A stretch of DNA of 64,000 nt. Source: Poriferisodalis sp965204195 (GTDB lineage Bacteria > Actinomycetota > Acidimicrobiia > Acidimicrobiales > Poriferisodalaceae). The notes beneath the pieces are model-generated. The model was not told the DNA's origin and did not search any database. It was given only the letters and a program-made list of their open reading frames with translations. Location: contig NZ_OZ241975.1 in the NCBI RefSeq assembly GCF_965204195.1, forward strand, positions 2,542,001 through 2,606,000. Direction: 5' to 3'. A program made the position numbers and the translations under genes. Positions 1 to 8,203 of the stretch are shown here, piece after piece (position 1 is the first letter of the stretch; every line of letters starts with the position of its first letter).

Positions 1-567
1 GCCGGTCCAGCCGGGGCTGGAGATCTTCAAGATGTGCGTTGACGGCTCGTCGCCGAAGGGGAGTTCCCATCGCCCGTCTGGCATCCGCCGCAGGGCGATC
101 TTCGTTTGCGCTCCCGACAGGCTGAACGACAGCGGCCGGCCCATTGCGGCGGCCCATGCGTCAGCGCCGCGTCGCAAGGAGAGCAGCCCATGCTCGATGT
201 CTTGCTCTGACAGAAGATCGGCGCCGCTGTTCCTGCCGATGTCGCCGTCTCCGAGCGCGTAGAACTGGACGGCCCCCGCGCAGTCCATCCCGATGGGCGT
301 GCACAGGAGGTCCACCGGATGCTGGCCGGCTGCGCCGTACTGCCGACCGATGAACTGGCGAAGATCAAGCGAGGGAGGCAGGAGTCCGTCAAGCCAGTCC
401 GTCACATGGTGCTCGCGTCGGTCCAGAGGGAAGGCGAGGGAGAGCGGCGTCGGGTCGTACCTCGCCAGGTGCGATTCGTCGTACCGCAGCACGGCGCCTT
501 GCCGCCTCGTCTTGGACACCTGCCCCGCAACTCGGCCGTGCAGCACCACCACCGCTTCGGCACTCAC
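1..567 (-). CDS. hipA: HipA-family serine/threonine kinase toxin, N-terminal part (runs off window)
   Basis: An open frame of 189 codons with no stop starts at a GTG (complement of 565-567) and runs off the left edge, so only the N-terminal part is present. HipA kinases phosphorylate glutamyl-tRNA synthetase in E. coli and cause growth arrest; HipB neutralises them. Seen here: the HipA N-terminal domain (AEAVVVLHGRVAGQV, then YDPTPLSLAFPLD) and the start of the kinase core with FSLSGAQTKIAL and THILK, both typical of HipA. The GTG overlaps the hipB stop as GTGA, which indicates translational coupling. The catalytic loop lies outside the window, so activity cannot be judged. Confidence 0.85.
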   Translation of the reverse strand, partial: MSAEAVVVLHGRVAGQVSKTRRQGAVLRYDESHLARYDPTPLSLAFPLDRREHHVTDWLDGLLPPSLDLRQFIGRQYGAAGQHPVDLLCTPIGMDCAGAVQFYALGDGDIGRNSGADLLSEQDIEHGLLSLRRGADAWAAAMGRPLSFSLSGAQTKIALRRMPDGRWELPFGDEPSTHILKISSPGWTG

Positions 568-845
568 TCCGCATCCTCCAGGTGCGCACATGAGCGATCT
601 GATGGCTCTGCGGCACGCCGAGGCCGGATGACCAGTTCGTGATCGAGCGAGCGGAGAATCCGGATGACGTTGGTGCTGCCTACCGATCGGTTGCCCGTCT
701 CAAGGTCGCGCACACACAAGCGCGACACTCCCGATGCCTGCGCGAGCTGCTCCTGCGTCATCTCGCGTTCTTTCCGAAGGCGCCTGACGGCTCGCCCCAA
801 CCGCGCCCGGTTCGTGATGCCGGTGAGGTAGGCGGCAGGATGCAT
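564..845 (-). CDS. hipB: HipB-like XRE-family antitoxin
   Basis: A 93-residue protein with a Cro/CI-type helix-turn-helix at about residues 18-75 (LGRAVRRLRKEREMTQEQLAQASGV, then ETGNRSVGSTNVIRIL). In HipBA modules this protein binds its own promoter and neutralises HipA. The ATG at 845 follows an AAAAGGA Shine-Dalgarno-like stretch in an unusually AT-rich leader (846-900). Its stop overlaps the downstream hipA start (GTGA), the usual antitoxin-first order. The family call is secure; identity as HipB rests on the adjacent hipA. Confidence 0.85.
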   Translation of the reverse strand: MHPAAYLTGITNRARLGRAVRRLRKEREMTQEQLAQASGVSRLCVRDLETGNRSVGSTNVIRILRSLDHELVIRPRRAAEPSDRSCAHLEDAE

Positions 846-893
846 GATATTTTATCCTTTTGCCCCGACATGACTGATGCAATACAAATCATA

Positions 894-903
894 CATTCGA
901 ATG
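894..903. promoter_or_regulatory. 10-bp perfect palindrome upstream of hipBA
   Basis: CATTCGAATG is a perfect palindrome about 50 bp upstream of the hipB start, in an AT-rich stretch that must hold the hipBA promoter. HipB proteins bind palindromic operators, so it is a candidate operator. It does not match the E. coli TATCC-N8-GGATA operator, and a second copy was not found. Confidence 0.25.
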
Positions 904-980
904 AGTCTCAGCTATGACGACGCGCCCTTCAATACTTGGGACTTCGGCAGTTTGACGCTGAACCGCAGTGTTGTGCGGGG

Positions 981-1244
981 CTAGCGCAGCCGCTCCAACC
1001 CTCTGACAGTGTCGAAGCCGCTGTCGAAGCTGAAGATGCGTGTCACGCCCGCATTCGCCATCACCGCTGCGTGAAGGGCGTCACGCGCCGAGAGGCCGGC
1101 GGTGTTCTCCACCAGCGCACGGGCAGCACGCACCTCGGCCACGCCGAAGGCCAGGACGTCGTCGAGAATGGCGTCCAAGGCCGCGAAGGCGGGGTCTATG
1201 GCATCGAGCCGGTCGATGGCGACGTACCGGCGCAGGATTTCTTT
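981..1244 (-). pseudogene. PIN-domain (VapC-like) ribonuclease remnant, N-terminus missing
   Basis: The 87 codons from 1244 down to the TAG at 981 read as the C-terminal two thirds of a PIN domain: EILRRYVAIDRLDAID, then LSARDALHAAVMANAGV and RIFSFDSGFDTV, which hold the usual conserved Asp residues of VapC toxins. The N-terminal strand with the first catalytic Asp is missing. Similarity stops at the ten-C tract (1245-1254, minus-strand sense). Upstream of the tract the frame runs back without a start codon to the stop of the His-rich secreted gene. No VapB-like antitoxin is adjacent. A short TTG-initiated product from 1178 is possible but would lack catalytic residues. Confidence 0.6.
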
Positions 1245-1254
1245 GGGGGGGGGG
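1245..1254. repeat. G10/C10 homopolymer at the break of the PIN remnant
   Basis: Ten consecutive G on the plus strand. The tract sits exactly where recognisable PIN sequence ends. It is the shortest of three long G/C homopolymers in the window (the others are at 2080-2093 and 9433-9446). Confidence 0.9.
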
Positions 1255-1292
1255 TTGTACGGGATGGTGCCGAACGGGATGCGCCCAATCGC

Positions 1293-2167
1293 CTACCCGT
1301 GACGGTGGAACCTGCCGTCAGGGTGCGTATGCCAATCGCCGAAGCCTTTCGCCTTATCGGCCGCGCTTGACGGTTCAGTCGCCGGAGCAGGGGCGACCGG
1401 GTTCGGGTCCGGGGTCGTGCGCACCGCTTGGCCCGGGGCCGGGTGACGGTAGCTCCACTCCGGCCCGTGCTGGTGGTAGACGGCGTCGCCGTGGCAATGC
1501 CAGTGGGCGCCAGCGTCTACGGCTCCGGGGCACGCGCTGGCCGACCGGGTGGCCCCATTCTGCGCTTGCTCGGCCACTACTTCCTCGTAGGGCCTGCGCA
1601 GCGTGAAGGTTACCGTTTGGCCCGCTCGCAACAATGGGTAGTTATTGAAAACCGCAATATTGTCGAGCCCATAGAGGTCGTCGATTTCTACCTTGTACGT
1701 TCGCGTCCCTTGCTGTTCGTCTCCGGCCACTGTCAATTCCCAAGTTCCGTGTAACCGACTTGGGAAGCTGGGTTCAGCGTAAATGGCCAAAGCTTGGTTG
1801 TCCGTGGTGATGTCCGTCACCCTATGGGTCGTGCTCCCGATTCTGATCGTGGTGTCCGTAAGTAGCAAAGAGCATCTGGTAGCGATGACGGTGTCACTAC
1901 AGCCGGTGTAATGGGCGTCGATTTGCAAGACGCTCAGGGTGGCAGACCAGACTACCTCCGAGCCATCCGAGGGCCCGGTCTGGGCCGCGACCGGGCTCGA
2001 TGCGGCCAAGACCGCGGCCAAGATTGCGGCAACCAGCGCGACCAGGGGTAGGCGGACGCCACGGCGAGCTAGTGCTCTACCCCCCCCCCCCCCGCAGAAT
2101 GGGCGCGCCCGCGCGCCAAAGGCGCCGCTGCGAACCCCGAAGCGTTGTGTACGGTCCTGGCGGGCAT
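1293..2167 (-). CDS. Secreted His-rich protein; frame broken at a G14 tract (phase-off or miscounted)
   Basis: The best start is the ATG at 2167, preceded by a perfect AGGAGG with 5 nt spacing. The first 30 codons run into a G14 tract (2080-2093). With 14 G the frame closes after 32 residues; with 15 (or 12) it continues into a classical signal peptide (ARRGVRLPLVALVAAILAA, then SSPVAAQ) and a 291-residue protein. The mature part begins with a beta-rich module (SEVVWSATLSVLQ) seen in actinobacterial surface proteins, then a Pro/Ala linker. It carries two copies of a His motif, WHxHxDxxxHxHG: HWHCHGDAVYHQHG about 60 residues from the end and DWHTHPDGRFHRHG at the very end, which suggests metal binding outside the cell. 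Exact function is unknown. No other ATG/GTG/TTG downstream of the tract preserves the signal peptide. Confidence 0.65.
2080..2093. repeat. C14/G14 homopolymer in the 5' coding region of a secreted protein gene
   Basis: Fourteen consecutive C on the plus strand (G in the gene's sense) lie between codon 25 of the ATG-2167 reading frame and the signal peptide of the same gene. One added base restores a single open frame. Tracts this long slip readily in replication and are also easily miscounted in sequencing. Confidence 0.9.
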
Positions 2168-2469
2168 GTGCACCTCCTGAGCGAGAGTCGCCTCGCACAT
2201 TAGCCGACCGGCCGCGCCGCAGCACACAGCAGGACACCACGACAACCACAAGCATCCAGCCCCCCACGCCCGCAGCGCCGCACACCAGCGAGACGCTCGA
2301 CCCGCCGCCGGCCGCACAACGAGACGAGAACCCGGACCCCAGCGCTGCGAGACTCCGCACCCCACACGAGCAGTCCCAAGAGCCCAGCAGGCGACCCAAG
2401 GAGGACGCAGCCCGCGCCAAGAGCGCGACCGGGTGACGGGCCGGGACGCGCGTGCCGAGAGGGGCGTCG
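2168..2469. other. Intergenic stretch upstream of the His-rich secreted gene
   Basis: About 300 bp between the start of the His-rich gene and the stop of the coiled-coil gene. Frames on the minus strand stay open and give hydrophobic, Cys- and Arg-rich translations, but none has a convincing start or family resemblance. The only clear element is the AGGAGG ribosome-binding site at 2173-2178 (minus strand). No tRNA or terminator recognised. Confidence 0.5.
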
Positions 2470-2889
2470 TCAGTCGGCGGGCTGGGGCTGGGCCGCTCGG
2501 GCGCCGGCGGTGATGAACGCCCCTGCGGCGCCCGCTGCGGCCTCGGCGGACATGCCGATCCCCAGATAGCCCTCGATACGCGACAGACGCTCGCCGTTCG
2601 CCGCCACCTCGGTGCGCAGCGCCCCGATCTCCTCACGCAGCACGCCGATCTCCTCGCGCATCTCGCCGCGCAGCGCCCCGATCTCCTCGCGCATCTCAGT
2701 ACGCAGCGTGGCGATCTCGGTGCGCATCTCGCTGCGCAGCGCGGCCACGGTGCGCTGCTGGTTCCACACGATGGCCAGAACAGCCACGGCGACGGTGACG
2801 ATCTGTGCGATCACCATTGCGCCGAGATCTTCCACATCGTCAACATACCACGGCACCATAGCCGCCTGGCCCACGAAATACAAAGACAT
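2470..2889 (-). CDS. Membrane-anchored coiled-coil protein
   Basis: A 139-residue protein: an N-terminal transmembrane helix (about residues 24-43, GAMVIAQIVTVAVAVLAIVW), then a charged coiled coil made of repeated LRTEMREEIGALRGEM-type units (about residues 48-110) and an Ala-rich tail. Small proteins of this build usually form oligomeric rods attached to the membrane; no enzymatic domain is visible. The ATG at 2889 has no Shine-Dalgarno; instead a TAATTAT box lies a few bases upstream, which suggests a leaderless transcript. The internal repeats show in the DNA at about 2620-2740. Confidence 0.75.
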   Translation of the reverse strand: MSLYFVGQAAMVPWYVDDVEDLGAMVIAQIVTVAVAVLAIVWNQQRTVAALRSEMRTEIATLRTEMREEIGALRGEMREEIGVLREEIGALRTEVAANGERLSRIEGYLGIGMSAEAAAGAAGAFITAGARAAQPQPAD

Positions 2890-2938
2890 CTATCGATAAT
2901 TATTCAAACAGCACACACATCGCCGGTGGGGCGGATCG

Positions 2939-3082
2939 CTATGCGAGGGTCGCCAGCACCTCGTCGGTGTGCTCGCCGCGGTCGGCGGTGCTGCCACGCA
3001 CACCGCGGAACTCGTCGACGTCGAACATGGACGGCGGGCCGATGAAGCCGTCGTCGAAGGCCGATGCGTCAGCGGCTGAATC
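2939..3082 (-). pseudogene. Short C-terminal gene remnant, possibly of a CaiB/BaiF CoA-transferase
   Basis: An open stretch of 47 codons without a start, ending at TAG 2939. Its end (RGEHTDEVLATLA) resembles the C-terminus of family III CoA-transferases, which often finish GEHTDEVLAELG. The preceding residues (FDDGFIGPPSMFDVDEF) were not recognised. Upstream the frame closes before reaching the next gene. The match is short, so the family call is tentative. Confidence 0.3.
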
Positions 3083-3096
3083 TCACCAGCCCAGCC

Positions 3097-4455
3097 TCAC
3101 CGGCTGGTGCTGTCGCGCGGCAGGCCGGGGAGGTCGGGGCCGAGCCCTTGGCGGAAGTCGAAGTCTTCGGTCTCGACTGATGCGGCGCCCAGCTTCCGGC
3201 TGGCCTTCTCGGCTGAGACGATCAGGCTCTTGGGGCCGCAGAGCGCAACATGGCCGCCCTTGAGACCCCCGGGTCCGAAGTGCTCGGCGAGCGTCGAGCG
3301 GGTGAACCGCTGCCCGTCGGCAGACGCGATGATGCACAGCTCGATCTTGCCGTCGCGGTGGGCTTGGTCGAGCAGTTCGATGCCCATGGCGTCCTGCCGG
3401 CTGCGCACGCAGTAGAACAGCACCGGAGGATCGGGCGAATCGGCCGGCAGCACAGTGGAGTTGGACAGGAACGGGGTGATCCCCACGCCGCCAGCCACCC
3501 AGACGGTGGGGCCGCCTTCCTTGAGAGCCTCGAAGGTGCCGTAGGGGCCTTCTACGAGCACTTCGACTCCGGTGAGATCGGCGTCATAGAGCTTCGCCGT
3601 CCAGTCGCCGAGCCGACGGATGAAAAAACGCAGATGCCCCGACCGGGGCGGTGCCGCCACCGTGAACACATGCGGTTCGGACAGGCCCTGCTTCTGCACC
3701 TTGATGACCGCGAACTGCCCAGGCCGGTAGTCGAGTTCCTTGCCCATCGGCTCAAGCACCAGGTCGGTGGCGGTGCCGACCCGGGCGGCAGACACGACCC
3801 GGTAACGCAGCCCCCGCCGGAACATGTCGCGCACGATGACCCGATAGGCGAACGCGACAAGCCCCGCAGCCATGATCACGTTCAGGTACGTGCCCCACCC
3901 CGACCAGTTCTGATAGGGCTTTTCCACGGTGTAGATGTGCCAGGCCGCGAAGACATAGACGACACCGAACAGCTTGTGCGTGAGCCGCCACCAGCGGTAA
4001 GGCATCCATCTCAAGATGCTGAGCACGAACAGCGCAATGCCCATGATCAGCGCGGCGCTGGCCAGCGCAAGGCCGGTGTCCGACGCCGAGCGGGACAGTT
4101 CGAGAAACCCGTCTGCGACCTCGGCGGAACCGGCGTGGAACAGCATCATCGGGATCGACAGCGCACCGGCCCAGCGGTGCACGCGATAGGCGCTGTCGAG
4201 ACCGCCGAAGATGGGTTCGATTAACGGGATGCGAACCGCCAGGACGAAGCTCCACGCCATCAGCGTCATCGACGCCGCGCCGATCGTGAGGCCGGAGACC
4301 GATGCGGTGCCCTGCGGACCCGATCCGCCCGATACCGCGATCATCGACACGAACGTCGTCACTAGCACCAGCAACGGGCCGATCCAGCCGCGGTGGGGCC
4401 GCAGGATGCGCACGCTGGGGATCTTCAGCCGCCAGTCGTGACGGCGACCGAGCAT
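3097..4455 (-). CDS. Membrane flavin oxidoreductase with ferric-reductase-like transmembrane domain
   Basis: A 452-residue protein starting at ATG 4455. Residues about 20-230 carry six or so transmembrane helices with His residues (VHRWAG, LFHAG, WRLTHKLFG, AWHIYT) expected to ligate haem, as in ferric-reductase-like (PF01794) domains. Then follow an FAD-binding domain (YRPGQFAVIKV, HVFTVAAPP, GPYGTF) and an NAD(P)-binding domain (VAGGVGITPFLS, FYCVRSRQDA, ALCGPKSL). It probably moves electrons from NAD(P)H across the membrane to an acceptor such as ferric iron. There is no 2Fe-2S ferredoxin domain. The start is uncertain because no good ribosome-binding site is visible. It stands alone, divergent from the AlbA_2 gene. 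Confidence 0.8.
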   Translation of the reverse strand: MLGRRHDWRLKIPSVRILRPHRGWIGPLLVLVTTFVSMIAVSGGSGPQGTASVSGLTIGAASMTLMAWSFVLAVRIPLIEPIFGGLDSAYRVHRWAGALSIPMMLFHAGSAEVADGFLELSRSASDTGLALASAALIMGIALFVLSILRWMPYRWWRLTHKLFGVVYVFAAWHIYTVEKPYQNWSGWGTYLNVIMAAGLVAFAYRVIVRDMFRRGLRYRVVSAARVGTATDLVLEPMGKELDYRPGQFAVIKVQKQGLSEPHVFTVAAPPRSGHLRFFIRRLGDWTAKLYDADLTGVEVLVEGPYGTFEALKEGGPTVWVAGGVGITPFLSNSTVLPADSPDPPVLFYCVRSRQDAMGIELLDQAHRDGKIELCIIASADGQRFTRSTLAEHFGPGGLKGGHVALCGPKSLIVSAEKASRKLGAASVETEDFDFRQGLGPDLPGLPRDSTSR

Positions 4456-4623
4456 GCGTCGGAGCCGCGGCGGCCGAGGACGATCCCCAAGTCGCGACGC
4501 CGGACACATAGGGCAGCGAAAGTAACATGGGCCTGATGCGATGCAGAGTCGCGTTGGCACCGTGAGTGCTGCAGTGAGCCTCACCGCCAGCGGTCGCGGC
4601 GACGCCGTCGGCGGCCACCGCTG

Positions 4624-5421
4624 ATGTCGGGCGGGCTGGGCTGGATCGGGCTGCTGTTCGGCGGCCTCGTGCTGGGGTCGGTAGCCCGTCTCGTGCTGTG
4701 GAAGCGGATCTCGCTGTCGTGGGCTGCGACCATCCTGGTCGGGATCGTCGGCGCGGGCGTGGGCACCACGCTGCTGTCGGTGTTCCGGGGCAGCGGGGCG
4801 TTCGAGTTCACCCTGCTGTCGGCGGCGTCGGCCCTCGGGGGCTCGATCGGGGTGCTCGCGATCTACGCGCTGGTGGCCTCGCGGCTGGGCGGCCAATCGG
4901 CCACGCCGGTCGAGGACATCATCGAGGCGGGCGAGTCAGATCGGGTGGAATTCAAGCAGACAGCGCGCCACAACATCCACACCGGCGGCCGAGACCCCAA
5001 GGTCGAATTCGCCGTGGCCAAGACTGTCGCCGGTTTTCTCAACAGCAGCGGCGGGACGCTGCTGATCGGCGTCAGCGACGACGCCGAGCCGGTCGGGCTC
5101 GACGCCGACCTCGGGCACATGAAGCAGCCCGATCTCGACCGTTACCAGCTCTGGCTGACCGACATGCTCGAATCCGCGCTGGGAAGCTCGGTGCTGGCGT
5201 CGGTCACGGTCTCGTTTCCCAGATGCGGCCCTCACCGTGTCGCCCGCATCGACGTCCGCCCGCACGCCCGGGCGGTGTTCGCCAACCCGTCGGGCGGCCA
5301 GCGATCAGCCGATTTCTACGTTCGCACCGGCAACTCCACCCGGCTCCTGCTCACCGACGAGGCCATGGCCTACGCCGCTGCCCGCTGGCGGTGGTGGCGC
5401 CAGGTCATCCGCCGAACCTGA
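4624..5421 (+). CDS. Membrane protein fused to an AlbA_2 (Schlafen-type) nucleic-acid-binding domain
   Basis: A 265-residue protein. The N-terminal 90 residues form three glycine-rich transmembrane helices (LGWIGLLFGGLVLGSVARLVL, WAATILVGIVGAGVGTTLL, then ALGGSIGVLAIYALVAS). Residues about 100-245 match the AlbA_2/Schlafen domain: ESDRVEFKQT, FLNSSGGTLLIGVSDDAEPVGL, DVRPHARAVF and FYVRTGNSTRLL. AlbA_2 domains bind or cut RNA or DNA and are usually soluble, often fused to helicase or HTH modules, so a membrane-tethered form is unusual. The TGA is followed at once by AGGAAA, 30-odd bp before the P-type ATPase, so the two may be co-transcribed. Confidence 0.8.
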   Translation: MSGGLGWIGLLFGGLVLGSVARLVLWKRISLSWAATILVGIVGAGVGTTLLSVFRGSGAFEFTLLSAASALGGSIGVLAIYALVASRLGGQSATPVEDIIEAGESDRVEFKQTARHNIHTGGRDPKVEFAVAKTVAGFLNSSGGTLLIGVSDDAEPVGLDADLGHMKQPDLDRYQLWLTDMLESALGSSVLASVTVSFPRCGPHRVARIDVRPHARAVFANPSGGQRSADFYVRTGNSTRLLLTDEAMAYAAARWRWWRQVIRRT

Positions 5422-5456
5422 GGAAACCGCCCGCGCACGTGTCCAGCAACCCCGTC

Positions 5457-8003
5457 ATGGCTGATGCCCGCACCGGTCTCACCGAAGCCGACGTGCGCGA
5501 GCGCACAGCAGCGGGCAGCACCAACGCGGCGGCGACCGCGCACACCACTCGCAGCATCAAAGACATCCTCGTCGCCAACACGCTCAATTCCGTCAACATC
5601 GTCCTGCTGGTGCTGGGAACCGCGCTGGTCGCGATGGGACGCACACGCGACGGCGTCATCAACCTGAGCTTCATCATCGCCATCGTGGCCATCGGCAGCT
5701 TTCAGGAGATCCGCGCCAAGCGCCGGCTCGATCGCATCGCCATCCTCTCCACGCCGACGGTCACCGTGCGCCGCGACGGGCGCGATGTGCACATCAGCCC
5801 CGCCGGCGTCGTGCTCGACGACATCGTGGTCGTCGGCCCCGGCGAGCAGATCGTCGCGGACGGCATGCTGATCGAGGGCGGACCGGTCACGATGAACGAG
5901 TCGCTGCTGACCGGCGAGTCCGAGCCGGTCGCCAAGCGGATCGGCGACGAGCTCCACTCGGGCACGTTCTGCATCAGCGGCACCGCGTCGGCGCTCACCA
6001 CACGGGTCGGCAACGACTCGCTGGCGACTTCGCTCACCGCGGCGGCGCAGGGGTCGACCGCTGCCAAGACCCCGCTCCAGCGCCTCGTCGACGACGTGCT
6101 GCGGGTGCTCATCACCGCCGCCGCCTTCTTCGGCCTGCTCTTCGTCGCCCAGGGCATCGTCTCGGAGACCTCGGCGGTGCGCGTGGTCGAGACCGCCACA
6201 GTGACCGCCGCCATCGTGCCCGTCGGCCTGTTCTTGATCTTCGTCGTCACCTATTCGATGAGCGCCGCCCGGCTCACCCGCCATGACCTGCTCGTGCAGC
6301 AGCTCAACGCGCTGGAGTCGATCAGCCATGTCGATGTGGTGTGCTCGGACAAGACCGGCACGCTCACCGCCAACCGGCTGCAGCTCGCCGCCATGGAGCC
6401 CGTCGGTGAGCAGACGGGCTCAGGGCAGGCCGCAGGGCAGGCCGCCGATGACGGCCGCTCTCGGGAGGCCGTGGCCGAGGTGCTCGGCACGTTCGCGAAC
6501 AGCGTCACCAGCGCCAACGCGACCACCGGTGCGCTGCGTGCAGCATTTCCCGGTCGGATCGAGGCACTGGCCGACGAGGTTCCCTTCGAGTCGGCCAACC
6601 GCTGGAGCGCGGCGTCCTTCGGCGGCGCCTCCTACGTGCTGGGCGCCCCCGAAGCGCTCGAGCCGCACATGCCCGCCGGCTTCGAGGGGCGCGACACCAT
6701 CGACCAGTGGACCGCGGCCGGTCACCGTGTGCTGCTTTTCGCCGCCGGCCACGGCACCGACGCGCTGCACGACCATGAGGGCCGACCGGCGCTGCCCCCG
6801 CTCGAGCCGCTCGCCCTGGTGGGGTTCGCTGACGAGCTGCGTGACGACGCCCGCGAGACCGTCAGCGGGCTGCTCGACGATGGCGTCGCCCTCAAGATCA
6901 TCTCCGGCGACAGCCCCGACACGGTCGCGGCACTGGCTCGCCAGGTGGGCCTGCCAGAAGATCTCGCCGTTGTCTCGGGCCCCGAACTCGACGAGCTCGA
7001 CGAGAGCGAGTTCGCCGCGGCAGCCCGCCGAGCCGATGTCTTCGGCCGCATCGCCCCGCACCAGAAAGAGCGCCTCGTCACCGCCCTGCGAGACGGCGGC
7101 AGCTACGTCGCCATGATCGGCGACGGCGTCAACGACACGCTCGCACTCACCGCCGCAGATGTGGGCATCGCCATGGAGTCCGGCAGCAGCGCAGCCAGGG
7201 GCACCGCCGACCTCGTCCTGCTCAACGACTCGTTCGCCGCCGTCAGGCCCGCCATCACCGAGGGGCGTCGCATTGTCTCAGGCATGCGCGACATCCTGCG
7301 GCTCACCGTCGCCCGCTCCGCGACGCTCGGGATGGTCGCCGTGGCCATGATGATCGTCAACCAGGTGTTCCCGTTCTCCGCAGGCGCCCAGACCATCTAC
7401 GGCCTCATCACCATCACCATCCCTACCGTCGGGCTTGCGCTGTGGGCACGGCCGGAGCGAGCCCGCACCGTCGACGCCGCGGAGCTCACACGCTTCGTGA
7501 TGCCCGTGGCCTTGGTGAACCTCTTCTACGGCGGCACCGTGTTCGTCGCGACCTACTACATCACCAGGCACGGCCTGCAGCTCTTCGACGGCCGCTTCGA
7601 CAGCATCGTCGGCTTCGCCCTCGGCGCCGACCAGGCAAGCGCACCGGAAGTCGCCGCCATCCTCGGCCGCACCACCCTGGTCGTGTTTCTCATCCTCACG
7701 GGGCTGCTGACCATCCTGTTCCTGCAGCCCCCCATTCGCTTCTTCACCGCCCCAGGCCAGCCCCTCCACGCCGACTGGCGGCCCGCCGCGCTCGTCGTCG
7801 CCAGCGTCGCCTTGCTCGTAGCGATCATGACCACCGGGCTGCGCTCCTGGCTGGAGCTCGCCCAGATCCCCGGATGGGGCTACGCCGCCCTCGCCGCTGC
7901 GGTCGTGGCGTGGACGCTCACGCTGCGCGCCGTGCTACGCCGCACAGTCCCCCTGATCAGCCACTGGCGCCGCACCCCACACGACCACCCCACACCGACG
8001 TAG
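5457..8003 (+). CDS. Cation-transporting P-type ATPase, CtpE-like
   Basis: An 848-residue P-type ATPase. Visible motifs: the actuator TGES loop (LLTGESEPV, about residue 154), the phosphorylation site CSDKTGTLT (about 298), and the hinge GDGVNDTLALTAADVGIAM (about 555) followed by ADLVLLNDSFAAV, typical of mycobacterial CtpE, which has been linked to calcium uptake. Membrane helices lie around residues 40-80, 215-275 and in the C-terminal 250 residues. No N-terminal heavy-metal (CxxC) domain and no CPC motif, so soft-metal efflux is unlikely. ATG 5457 was chosen; an in-frame GTG at 5439, closer to the AGGAAA after the preceding gene, is an alternative. Ion specificity cannot be read from the sequence. 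Confidence 0.9.
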   Translation: MADARTGLTEADVRERTAAGSTNAAATAHTTRSIKDILVANTLNSVNIVLLVLGTALVAMGRTRDGVINLSFIIAIVAIGSFQEIRAKRRLDRIAILSTPTVTVRRDGRDVHISPAGVVLDDIVVVGPGEQIVADGMLIEGGPVTMNESLLTGESEPVAKRIGDELHSGTFCISGTASALTTRVGNDSLATSLTAAAQGSTAAKTPLQRLVDDVLRVLITAAAFFGLLFVAQGIVSETSAVRVVETATVTAAIVPVGLFLIFVVTYSMSAARLTRHDLLVQQLNALESISHVDVVCSDKTGTLTANRLQLAAMEPVGEQTGSGQAAGQAADDGRSREAVAEVLGTFANSVTSANATTGALRAAFPGRIEALADEVPFESANRWSAASFGGASYVLGAPEALEPHMPAGFEGRDTIDQWTAAGHRVLLFAAGHGTDALHDHEGRPALPPLEPLALVGFADELRDDARETVSGLLDDGVALKIISGDSPDTVAALARQVGLPEDLAVVSGPELDELDESEFAAAARRADVFGRIAPHQKERLVTALRDGGSYVAMIGDGVNDTLALTAADVGIAMESGSSAARGTADLVLLNDSFAAVRPAITEGRRIVSGMRDILRLTVARSATLGMVAVAMMIVNQVFPFSAGAQTIYGLITITIPTVGLALWARPERARTVDAAELTRFVMPVALVNLFYGGTVFVATYYITRHGLQLFDGRFDSIVGFALGADQASAPEVAAILGRTTLVVFLILTGLLTILFLQPPIRFFTAPGQPLHADWRPAALVVASVALLVAIMTTGLRSWLELAQIPGWGYAALAAAVVAWTLTLRAVLRRTVPLISHWRRTPHDHPTPT

Positions 8004-8203
8004 CCATCACGACCAAGGCCGGGGCCGCGCGCGAAGTGCCCTACGCGAACTCCGAAGCCCGAGGCATCCTCACCACATAACCTCACCCCGCCGTCGGCAC
8101 CGGTATGTGGTTGCCCTGCGAGCACGACTCCACGTGGCCGTACATCGCAGGCTGAACTGGCCCAGCCTGCATTCCCAGCAGCGAGGAACAGCGAGCCACT
8201 CCA

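Noticed and set aside
901..984. 28-codon plus-strand ORF (MSLSYDDAPFNTWDFGSLTL...) divergent from hipB
   Set aside because: It reads like the start of a real protein but ends within 28 codons and overlaps the PIN remnant; no family recognised, so at most a decayed 5' end.
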